Source: Lachnospiraceae bacterium | GTDB lineage: Bacteria > Bacillota_A > Clostridia > Lachnospirales > Lachnospiraceae | Reading direction: 5' to 3' | NCBI GenBank assembly: GCA_017430765.1 | Contig: JAFRMI010000042.1 | Span: 1-23,343 of the forward strand | DNA: 23,343 nucleotides | Shown here: piece by piece, positions 1 to 6,239 of the stretch | How positions within the stretch are numbered: position 1 is the stretch's first letter | Layout: every line of letters begins with the position of its first letter | The notes under the pieces: generated by a model | Told to the model about the DNA's origin: nothing | Database searches by the model: none | What the model saw: only the letters and a program-made list of their open reading frames with translations | Position numbers and translations under genes: made by a program

Positions 1-921
1 ATGGGCGGAACCGGCGGTACGGACTCCCTGAGCGCGGCGTTCCGGCAGCTGCCGCTTGAGATGCCGAAGATGCTGGTGTCAACGATGGCGTCCAACAACA
101 CGAAGCCATACGTCGGCAATTCCGACATGATCATGATGTACTCTGTGACGGATATTGCTGGCCTCAACAGTATCTCCCGCGTTGTTCTGTCGACAGCCGC
201 GCACGCCGCCTGCGGGATGGCGCAGGGGTACGCGGAGACGAAGAAGATGACAGAGAAGACAAAGCCTCTCGTCGCGATCACGATGTGGGGCGTCACCACG
301 CCGTTTGTGATGAAGATGCGCGGCATTCTGGAAGAAAACGGGTTTGACGTCGTTGTTTTCCATGCAGTGGGAGAGGGCTCCGCGATGGAGGAGCTGATCG
401 ATGCGGGCGTGATCGACGGTGTCATTGATGCCGCGCTGCCGGAGATCCTCAACCACAAGCTCGGAGGCATCTTCGACGCGGGACCCGACCGCATGTCCGC
501 GGCCGCCAGACGGGGAATTCCGGAGCTTGTGGTGCCCGGTGCAATTGAGGCGTTCAATTTCGGTGCGGCGGAGACGATTCCGGAGAAATACAACGTTCCG
601 GAGAGATGTGCCATCCTTCACAACCCGAATATCTCCTCCCTCCGTGCAACACCGGAGGAGATGCTCGAGCTTGCGGATTACGTGGCGGAGCATGTGAACC
701 GGAATCCGGGACCGAAGGAGATCTTCCTGCCGACGCTCGGACTGGATCTCTATATGTCCGAGGGAAGCCCGTGGTTCGGGAAGGAGTTTCTTGTCCCGAT
801 GTTTGAACGTCTGAAAGAGAAAACGGATGCACCGGTCACGGAGATGGAGAACCACATCAACGATGCTGCCTTCGCGGAAGCCGTAGCAAGGAGATTCATG
901 GAACTCTATTCGGCAAAATGA
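1..921 (+). CDS. Tm-1-like ATP-binding domain protein (UPF0261), 5' truncated by window edge
   Basis: The visible 306 residues match the Tm-1-like/UPF0261 family. They open directly on the Gly-rich GGTGGT stretch that in this family lies roughly 95-100 residues from the N terminus. The family is usually about 400 residues long, so the ATG at base 1 is almost certainly an internal Met and the true start lies upstream. Recognisable blocks are MLVSTMASNNTKPYVGNSD (about residues 24-42) and the C-terminal ILHNPNISSLRATPEEM region. Bacterial function is not established. The plant relative Tm-1 binds ATP and inhibits a viral replicase, and bacterial members often sit beside TIM-barrel partners that are not visible here. 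The stop codon TGA (919-921) is the first three bases of a REP-like repeat. Confidence 0.85.
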   Translation: MGGTGGTDSLSAAFRQLPLEMPKMLVSTMASNNTKPYVGNSDMIMMYSVTDIAGLNSISRVVLSTAAHAACGMAQGYAETKKMTEKTKPLVAITMWGVTTPFVMKMRGILEENGFDVVVFHAVGEGSAMEELIDAGVIDGVIDAALPEILNHKLGGIFDAGPDRMSAAARRGIPELVVPGAIEAFNFGAAETIPEKYNVPERCAILHNPNISSLRATPEEMLELADYVAEHVNRNPGPKEIFLPTLGLDLYMSEGSPWFGKEFLVPMFERLKEKTDAPVTEMENHINDAAFAEAVARRFMELYSAK

Positions 922-992
922 GTCAGAAAGGGACGGTTCTTTTTGACTCATTGTATGCAATGAGTCAGAAGGGGACGGTTCTAAATGACTCA
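918..992. repeat. REP-like palindromic repeat pair
   Basis: Two near-identical 34-bp units lie at 918-951 and 959-992. Each is bounded by TGAGTCA and TGACTCA in inverted orientation around the core GGGACGGTTCT. The junction between them is a perfect 10-bp inverted repeat (944-953 and 958-967) with a TATG loop. The layout resembles paired REP elements mobilised in trans by IS200-like (RAYT) transposases. No transposase gene is in the window, so that link is inference. The hairpin could also help stop transcription from the upstream gene. Confidence 0.75.
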
Positions 993-1042
993 CTTCGCTA
1001 TATGTCAGTAAATGAGATTGAATACGTCCCGATTAAGTGAAA

Positions 1043-1072
1043 AATGGGTCAGAGTATGTTCTCTGACCCATT
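1043..1072 (-). terminator. Intrinsic terminator of the adenylation-enzyme gene
   Basis: A perfect 12-bp inverted repeat (1043-1054 and 1061-1072) with a 6-nt loop starts 3 nt past the stop codon of the minus-strand gene. On the minus strand it runs into a T-run (TTTTT) ending at 1041. The stem carries the core GGGTCA/TGACCC and resembles the upstream repeats, so it may be a repeat copy used as a terminator. Confidence 0.7.
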
Positions 1073-1075
1073 CGT

Positions 1076-2560
1076 TTACAGCAAACGCATGACCGCCGGC
1101 CGGTCAATCTTCCCATTGGCGTTCTGCGGGATCGCATCGAGGAGAATGACCTGCTTGGGCTGCATATAGTTTACCAGCTTGTCCCGCAGCAGGATGCGAA
1201 TCTCCTTATCCGTGAGTGCCGCGCCCTCAAAAAGCTCCGCAAAGAGGATGATTTTGCTCTTTTTCTGCTCGAATACGCAGCAGCATCTCCGAATCTCCGG
1301 GATCGTGAGAGCGACCGCTTCGATCTCCCCGAGCTCGATCCGGTGCCCCATGTGCTTGATCTGCGAATCCGCGCGTGATGCGAAGACGAGGCTGCCGTCC
1401 GCGTCATATCTCGCGAGATCTCCCGTTTTGAATCCTCTTTCGGTCTGCCCGTCTTCAGCGGGAAGGAAGGATGCCGCGGTTTTTTCCGGGTCATGATAAT
1501 ACTCCGTTGCGATGGCGCCGCTCCGGATCACGATCTCCCCGGTCTCGCCGGGAGAAGTGATCTCCTTTCCGTCTTTTATCAGGAGGATCCGGCTGTTTTT
1601 CAGGGGTTTCCCGATCGGGAGAACGTCGTCATCGCCGTAATCCCCCGATACTTTATGGAAGCAGCAGATGCCGGCGATCTCGGACTGCCCGTAAAGGTTG
1701 ACGTACAAAAGATCCGGGAGCGCGGCGCGCCATTTGTTCAAATATTTCATCGGCATGACTTCGCCGACAAAAAATACCTTTTTGAGATATTCCGGAAGAA
1801 TGCTCTTGAATGTATTCATCTGGACAATGATCGAAAGCGCCGAGGGAACCCATGAGATAAAGCTGACTTTTCGCTCATTCATGTATTCCACGAGCTTTTT
1901 CGGCAGGGAGAAAAGCCTTGTGGGCAGCACTTCCAGCGTGCATCCGCCCTTCAGCATCAGATAGATGTCCTTCGCGGATGCGTCAAAGTAGAAGGGTGTC
2001 TGGTTCCCGATCACGTCACCTTCAAAATCAAAAGTTTCCGCGTACGCGTCGATGAAGTTAATGACACAGGCGTGGCTTTTCAGAATGCCTTTCGGTCTGC
2101 CGGTGGACCCGGAAGTATAGATCAGACACAGCGGATCTTCGGGAGCGGTGTCCGGGATGGATGTGTTCTCTCCGTCTTCCGGGAGAGTGGATATATATGT
2201 TCCCTGAAAATGCAGCCGCTCAATGAGCCCGCTTTGTTCCTCTCCGCCCAGAATTACCTGCATCCCGGTCTCTTCCAGTACCGGGAGCAGTTTTGCGTCC
2301 GGCGCTTCCGGATCGAGCGGGACGTAGCAGCATCCGGCGTAGAGAACGCCCATGAAGCGGACTAATGTGGCGGCTGATCTGTCGGCAATGACGCCGACCG
2401 GCTCATTTGCCGCGGAAGTATGCCTGCGGATTTCCCTGCCGAGCGCACCGGCGATGTTCCGAAGCGCGGCAAATGTAAAAGAAGCGGTCTCGTCCGCACA
2501 CGCGGTTTTGTCCGGCAGATGGGATGCGGTCAGTTCCAGGTATTCCAGTACGTTTTTCAT
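1076..2560 (-). CDS. Amino-acid adenylation (AMP-binding) enzyme, stand-alone
   Basis: This is a 494-residue ANL-superfamily adenylate-forming enzyme. Motifs in order: A3 YTSGSTGRPKG (148-158), A4 FYFDAS (191-196) with the Asp that in NRPS/DltA enzymes holds the substrate amino group, A5 YGQSE (290-294), A7 TGD (379-381), A8 HMGHRIELGEIE (403-414), and A10 with catalytic Lys484 in NGKIDRP. These indicate ATP-dependent activation of an amino acid, as in DltA or a lone NRPS A domain; the exact substrate is unknown. I chose the ATG at 2560 because AGAGG lies 9 nt upstream and the protein then begins MKNVLEYLE. An in-frame ATG 51 bases further upstream has no good ribosome site. No carrier protein, condensation domain or dlt gene is adjacent. 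Confidence 0.85.
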   Translation of the reverse strand: MKNVLEYLELTASHLPDKTACADETASFTFAALRNIAGALGREIRRHTSAANEPVGVIADRSAATLVRFMGVLYAGCCYVPLDPEAPDAKLLPVLEETGMQVILGGEEQSGLIERLHFQGTYISTLPEDGENTSIPDTAPEDPLCLIYTSGSTGRPKGILKSHACVINFIDAYAETFDFEGDVIGNQTPFYFDASAKDIYLMLKGGCTLEVLPTRLFSLPKKLVEYMNERKVSFISWVPSALSIIVQMNTFKSILPEYLKKVFFVGEVMPMKYLNKWRAALPDLLYVNLYGQSEIAGICCFHKVSGDYGDDDVLPIGKPLKNSRILLIKDGKEITSPGETGEIVIRSGAIATEYYHDPEKTAASFLPAEDGQTERGFKTGDLARYDADGSLVFASRADSQIKHMGHRIELGEIEAVALTIPEIRRCCCVFEQKKSKIILFAELFEGAALTDKEIRILLRDKLVNYMQPKQVILLDAIPQNANGKIDRPAVMRLL

Positions 2561-2671
2561 AAATGAGAACCTCTGTGCAGTTTTTTCCTTTAACACGTCT
2601 GTCAGCCTCATTCCGGCGGGGAAGCGGAGCGAGGGAGAGGGCGTAAGGCACTTAAGCGCACCTTGAGAAGT

Positions 2672-2699
2672 ATTATAGCAGAGCCCGGGGAGATTGCAA
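2672..2699 (-). promoter_or_regulatory. Sigma-A promoter with extended -10 for the adenylation gene
   Basis: On the minus strand TTGCAA (2694-2699) is followed after 16 nt by TATAAT (2672-2677), preceded by TGC as an extended -10. The expected start near 2665 gives a leader of about 105 nt before the ATG at 2560. Confidence 0.65.
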
Positions 2700-2809
2700 T
2701 AAAGCGGGAGGATTCAACGGAAGGAGGCCCCGGAAGGACGGAAATACGATGAACCTGAGGATACGAAAAGGTTTACGTCACATTTTCTTAACACAAACGA
2801 CATGAAAAA

Positions 2810-2839
2810 TTGACAAAAATCATTCATGTGGGATATAAT
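2810..2839 (+). promoter_or_regulatory. Sigma-A promoter for the SH3b protein gene
   Basis: Consensus TTGACA (2810-2815), an 18-nt spacer and TATAAT (2834-2839). Transcription would start near 2846-2850, about 100 nt before the ATG at 2948. Confidence 0.8.
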
Positions 2840-2947
2840 AGCCTCTGTATAGACTTTTGAGGACAGAAATGCTGGCAGTGAACAGCTTCTGTCTGTATGC
2901 CGTTACAGGACGGCATAGTTTCAGATCCACTAGAAGGGAGTAGTGTT

Positions 2948-4126
2948 ATGAAGAAAAAAGCATCGAAGGGGTTTCTGCTCACGCTCACTCTGCTCATACT
3001 CGCTGTTGTATCTGCGATTTCTATCCAAGCGGCAACATTGACCAGAGTGACAACCACACAGCTTAATATGCGGAAGAGTTCCGTTGACGGAGCGATTATC
3101 ACGAAGATTCCGGCAGGTTCAACCATCATCATTACCGGATATTCCGCCAAGAATGCGGGCTGGTACTACGGAACGTACACGGCGTCGAACGGCACCAAGT
3201 ACAACGGCTGGGTTTCCGGATCCTACCTTAAGAAGCCGGATTCGAGCTCTTCGAGTTCTTCGAGCTCCTCCAGCTCTTCAAGCTCCAGTTCCAGCAGCTC
3301 GATATCGACAACGCAGTATATGGGAATCAAAGTCTACCTGCGGAGCAGCGCCAAGATTGCGGAGAACCGCAAAACACGTCTCAAGAAGGGGGCGAAAGTC
3401 ACGCTGAAGAAGAAGTCGACGGACGGAAAGTGGTTCTATGTCAAGACTGCGTCGGGCAAAACCGGCTATCTGCCGTCCGGATTCTTCAAATCCAACATGG
3501 AGGACGGTGTGATCTACAAGACGACTGCGGTGAGCCTGAACTTCCGGAGCAAGAGGAAAGTGGCGGATTCGACCTACATTACCACGATCCCCGCGAATAC
3601 GAAAGTCCGTGTGACAATTGAGTACAAGAACTGGTTCACGATCTATTACAAAGGCAGGAAGGGATACGTTAAATCCGGCTACTTTAAGGGAACCGGAAGC
3701 AGCAGTTCTTCGAGCTCTTCTTCCTCCTCTTCCGGCGTGACAGAGACCGTACGTGTCGGGCTGAATATGCGGACGGCGCCCAGAGCGACAGCCGGCCGGA
3801 TCCGTGTCCTTGATGCGGGAACAAAAGTCAAGGTTCTGAATGAAGTTGACGGATGGTACTATGTCCAGGTTGGCTCCCAGAAGGGATATGTAAAGAGCGG
3901 CTACTTCGTCTCTGACGGCGGCTCGACTTCCTCTTCCGGCACCACCCGCGTTGTCAGTGCCTCCGGCCTCCGTCTCCGCTCCTCCACGAATTCGTCGAGC
4001 ACCAGCAATGTCATCGATGTCATTGGCAGGGGCGAAGAGGTCAAGGTTCTGGCGAGCTCCGGAAACTGGTACCGTGTCAGCTATAAAGGACAGACCGGTT
4101 ATGTCATGAAGGGCTATTTCGAATAA
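2948..4126 (+). CDS. Secreted protein with five bacterial SH3 (SH3b) domains and poly-Ser linkers
   Basis: The 392-residue protein has a Sec signal peptide (KKK, hydrophobic core 9-25, likely cleavage after IQAA near residue 29). Five SH3b repeats lie at about 30-96, 121-183, 186-248, 264-322 and 333-392. Each has a LNMR- or LRLR-type strand and ends in a GYVKSGYF-like motif. Poly-Ser linkers of 20 residues (99-118) and 12 residues (251-262) separate repeat 1 from 2 and repeat 3 from 4. No hydrolase, LPXTG or transmembrane anchor is visible, so SH3b-mediated cell-wall binding is the likely role; this is inferred from the family. The start is set by AGAAGGGAG (2932-2940), 7 nt before the ATG. 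It is followed after 8 nt by a small GNAT-like gene. Confidence 0.85.
   Translation: MKKKASKGFLLTLTLLILAVVSAISIQAATLTRVTTTQLNMRKSSVDGAIITKIPAGSTIIITGYSAKNAGWYYGTYTASNGTKYNGWVSGSYLKKPDSSSSSSSSSSSSSSSSSSSSISTTQYMGIKVYLRSSAKIAENRKTRLKKGAKVTLKKKSTDGKWFYVKTASGKTGYLPSGFFKSNMEDGVIYKTTAVSLNFRSKRKVADSTYITTIPANTKVRVTIEYKNWFTIYYKGRKGYVKSGYFKGTGSSSSSSSSSSSSGVTETVRVGLNMRTAPRATAGRIRVLDAGTKVKVLNEVDGWYYVQVGSQKGYVKSGYFVSDGGSTSSSGTTRVVSASGLRLRSSTNSSSTSNVIDVIGRGEEVKVLASSGNWYRVSYKGQTGYVMKGYFE
3242..3301 (+). repeat. 9-nt minisatellite encoding a 20-Ser linker
   Basis: Five consecutive 9-nt units of the form TCN AGY TCY (3242-3286), followed by 15 more bases of Ser codons, encode 20 serines. A shorter related tract at 3698-3733 encodes 12 serines. 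Such tracts can change length by slippage. Confidence 0.8.
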
Positions 4127-4134
4127 GGGTAAAC

Positions 4135-4392
4135 ATGGAATATATTGTTTTACGACACAGTGTATACAGCAAGGATCCGAATGGCCGGATCCTTGCTGAA
4201 ATTTTGTTCCCGGAACATTCTCCGGGCGAGTACTGTATAGAAAGTACGCATGTGGTAGATGAGTATCTGGGGACGGAAGTGCCGGGGGAACTGGTGGAGA
4301 TGGCCGTTTCCGTGATTCGGAAAGCGGGCGGGCACATCACCGCGACATGCCCGTACGCATATAAGTATCTGAAAGAAAGGCACATGATCTGA
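4135..4392 (+). CDS. Small GNAT-fold protein (YjdJ-type N-acetyltransferase-like)
   Basis: This 85-residue protein resembles the short GNAT proteins of the YjdJ/Acetyltransf_CG type. The pattern ILAEILFP, THVVDEYLG, LVEMAV and ITATCPYAYKYLKE follows the family order. In related proteins the segment after the THVVDE strand carries the acetyl-CoA pyrophosphate loop (RGxGIA-like). Here it reads YLGTEVPGELVE, so CoA binding may be weakened. The ribosome site AAGGG (4125-4129) overlaps the stop codon of the SH3b gene, and the two genes are 8 nt apart, so they are probably co-transcribed. A strong 13-bp hairpin sits inside its first codons. The substrate is unknown. Confidence 0.7.
   Translation: MEYIVLRHSVYSKDPNGRILAEILFPEHSPGEYCIESTHVVDEYLGTEVPGELVEMAVSVIRKAGGHITATCPYAYKYLKERHMI
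4167..4198 (+). other. Perfect 13-bp intragenic hairpin near the 5' end of the GNAT-like gene
   Basis: CAGCAAGGATCCG (4167-4179) and its exact reverse complement (4186-4198) enclose a 6-nt loop. They are followed by AAATTTTGTT. The hairpin lies about 30 nt inside the coding region and could act as an attenuator or leaky terminator between the SH3b gene and the rest of this gene. That role is inference. Confidence 0.55.
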
Positions 4393-4482
4393 CCCGCGCG
4401 GATCATTCCCGCTTTCGGGCGGCATGGAATCTTGGCTGCTGAATTGCGTTCAGCGTTCGAGCCTCGCTGCTGTCTGATGCAT

Positions 4483-5499
4483 TTACAGCCAGTCGCGGAT
4501 CTCCCGGTACACACGGCCGACCGGCAGGCCGACGACATTATTGTAGTCGCCGTCGATGCCGCGGATGAATGCGGCAAAATGTCCCTGTATTCCGTAAGCG
4601 CCCGCTTTGTCCATCGGTTCCTCACTTCCTGCATAGAGCAGTATCTCTTCTTCCCGCATGGGGGAGACGTGAACGTCCGTGGACTCATGGAACGTCCGGA
4701 TCTCCGGCTGATCTCCGGTCTTTATCAAAGTGACACCGGTCAGGACTGTGTGTGTGCGCCCGGAGAGCCTGCGGATCATGTCCTCCGCTTCTCTGTGATC
4801 GGACGGCTTTCCGAGAATCATTCCGTCTGCGACGACGACTGTGTCCGCACCGAGTATAATTTCTCCGTGGGAGAATTCCGCGGCTACGGACTGTGCTTTC
4901 AAAAAGGAGAGGTGCTCCACCGTTTTCGCCGGATCATCCAGGTCCTGCGGTTCCGCTTCCCCGGACGGAAGGACGATTGGGGAGAGACCGATCTGATTGA
5001 GAAGTTCGCAGCGCCTGGGGGAAGCGGAGGCAAGAATCAGGTTTGGAAGCATACGCGTACCGATGAGTTCGTCGTTTTCATCGTAGCGGACTTCCAGATG
5101 GAAGAAGGGAATATCCTCCAGCAGATACTCGAGGAAAACGCGGTCGCCTTCCCAGAGATTCAGGTCGAAGATGCTGTCTTTCGGCACCCAGGAGAGAACA
5201 CCCTCGCTGCATTCGGTGATGGTCCCTTCATACCCGTCTGCCGTATAGAGATACATGTGTTCGTCTTCCCATCGGGCGCTTATGAATTCCACTACGCCGC
5301 GGAACCGCAGACCGCAGAGCCGGATGCCGGCCTCCTCATAAGCTTCGCGGAGGATGCACTCCTTCGGAGTTTCGCCCGGCTCGACATGACCGCCGATGCC
5401 GATCCATTTACCTTCATTGAGGTCATTTTTCTTTTTGATCCGGTGGAGCATGAGATAGGAGTTATCTGTCTCCACATAGCATAATGTTGTGCTTTTCAT
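4483..5499 (-). CDS. maf: Nudix hydrolase fused to Maf nucleotide pyrophosphatase
   Basis: This 338-residue fusion joins two nucleotide house-cleaning domains. Residues 1-150 are a MutT-like Nudix domain with a complete Nudix box: G37, E43, and REAYEEAGI at 51-59, matching GX5EX7REUXEEXGU. Residues 153-338 are a Maf domain with SASPRR (158-163), GADTVV (217-222, Asp219) and DKAGAYGIQG (297-306). Maf proteins hydrolyse non-canonical or pyrimidine NTPs and have been linked to septum control. Nudix enzymes hydrolyse nucleoside diphosphate derivatives such as oxidised dNTPs. Substrates here are not determinable. The start has AAGAGAG about 9 nt upstream. The gene diverges from the small membrane protein gene across 46 nt and converges on the GNAT-like gene. 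Confidence 0.9.
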   Translation of the reverse strand: MKSTTLCYVETDNSYLMLHRIKKKNDLNEGKWIGIGGHVEPGETPKECILREAYEEAGIRLCGLRFRGVVEFISARWEDEHMYLYTADGYEGTITECSEGVLSWVPKDSIFDLNLWEGDRVFLEYLLEDIPFFHLEVRYDENDELIGTRMLPNLILASASPRRCELLNQIGLSPIVLPSGEAEPQDLDDPAKTVEHLSFLKAQSVAAEFSHGEIILGADTVVVADGMILGKPSDHREAEDMIRRLSGRTHTVLTGVTLIKTGDQPEIRTFHESTDVHVSPMREEEILLYAGSEEPMDKAGAYGIQGHFAAFIRGIDGDYNNVVGLPVGRVYREIRDWL

Positions 5500-5545
5500 A
5501 GGAATCGTCTCTCTTAAGTGTAAATATAATTAGGAGGTTGCAGTC

Positions 5546-5743
5546 TTGATTCGTTCCCTGTTTTTACTGATCGCAATCGTCAGTGTTCTTGGAATTGCCG
5601 CGTCCCAGATCCTTCTCACAATCGCCCTTTTAAAGAAGGATTCGAAGATCTCGACCCGCACGGCGGGGATGTGGATCCTCGGCTTTCTCATGACTTTGAC
5701 AGTCTCTGTCACTGTTCTGATGCTCATGGCGCCGCGGACTTAG
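5546..5743 (+). CDS. Small two-helix membrane protein, TTG start
   Basis: The 65-residue product has two predicted transmembrane segments: about 4-28 (LFLLIAIVSVLGIAAS and following) and 40-61 (GMWILGFLMTLTVSVTVLML). A short basic/polar loop KKDSKISTR separates them. A perfect AGGAGG (5532-5537) sits 8 nt before a TTG codon. There is no ATG that could replace it, so the TTG start is well supported. I do not recognise the family. It lies between a divergent Nudix-Maf gene and the mgtE leader. No clear promoter is visible in the 46-nt gap; the TATAAT at 5525-5530 would place the transcript start inside the ribosome site. Confidence 0.7.
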   Translation: MIRSLFLLIAIVSVLGIAASQILLTIALLKKDSKISTRTAGMWILGFLMTLTVSVTVLMLMAPRT

Positions 5744-5754
5744 AGCCGGAAGCG

Positions 5755-5777
5755 AAGCGGATTTCGAATGTCCGCTT
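5755..5777 (+). terminator. Weak hairpin after the small membrane protein gene
   Basis: AAGCGGA (5755-5761) and TCCGCTT (5771-5777) form a 7-bp stem 12 nt after the stop codon. Only a short T-run follows, so termination is uncertain. Confidence 0.35.
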
Positions 5778-5854
5778 TACACGGCGTGTTTAATCCAACA
5801 TTCATTACTATAAAAAGAAATGCGGTCATCTGTCAAATCATACAGAGGAGAGCA

Positions 5855-5883
5855 TTGCATGATCATGAGTAAAATACTATAAT
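5855..5883 (+). promoter_or_regulatory. Sigma-A promoter for the mgtE leader
   Basis: TTGCAT (5855-5860), a 17-nt spacer and TATAAT (5878-5883). It predicts a transcript starting near 5890, giving a leader of about 350 nt before mgtE. Confidence 0.65.
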
Positions 5884-5926
5884 CAATATATAAGACGGAG
5901 CCGGAAAGAGAGGTGAACAACGCTTG

Positions 5927-6037
5927 ATGGATGATCATATACGACGATGTAAACCCGCCGCACACAGAGCTGTTGTCATTTCTCCGGAGTCAGAGAGAAT
6001 CTGGTTCCTGCAGGAAGAGGCTATGGCTTTCTCATAG
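5927..6037 (+). CDS. Possible 36-codon leader peptide in the mgtE 5' region
   Basis: An ATG (5927, with an in-frame TTG at 5924) is preceded by AGAGAGGTG (5907-5915) at a plausible distance. It opens a 36-codon frame starting MDDHIRRCKPAAHR and stopping at TAG 6035-6037. The stop lies 30 nt before a strong terminator. This arrangement would suit translation-coupled attenuation, but a frame this short can occur by chance and I do not recognise the peptide. Confidence 0.25.
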   Translation: MDDHIRRCKPAAHRAVVISPESERIWFLQEEAMAFS

Positions 6038-6067
6038 AGCATGAAAAATTTGAGTGTGCAAGCTTTG

Positions 6068-6114
6068 AGATAAGTGCTGCGGACAGAGTGTATTCGCTGT
6101 ACTTATCTTTTTTT
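6068..6114 (+). terminator. Strong intrinsic terminator within the mgtE leader
   Basis: A 10-bp stem (6068-6077 with 6099-6108, one G-T pair) continues past a T-T mismatch into a second 5-bp stem, and is followed by seven T residues (6108-6114). It lies 125 nt before the mgtE start and downstream of the promoter at 5855-5883. It would therefore block mgtE unless read through, as in riboswitch or attenuation leaders. Confidence 0.8.
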
Positions 6115-6239
6115 ATGCAAAGACAGCATCTGGAAAATGGGGCGGCTGCAGAATATGGGGCATCTGTTCCGAAATGGCACAGTTTCGGTTTGATGCGGCC
6201 TGCCTGCTCGTTCTGAAGACAGAGAGGGGGGTAAAGCCA

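Noticed and set aside
2561..2611. Upstream ATG (2611) as start of the adenylation enzyme
   Set aside because: No ribosome site. The ATG at 2560 has AGAGG at good spacing and gives the family-typical N terminus.
5525..5530. TATAAT as promoter of the small membrane protein gene
   Set aside because: The transcript start would fall inside the AGGAGG ribosome site, and no -35 is present.
5890..6067. M-box (ykoK) riboswitch upstream of mgtE
   Set aside because: The conserved GGTGAGGCTCCT-type and GCTGCTGCCC-type cores are not found; only leader architecture supports regulation.
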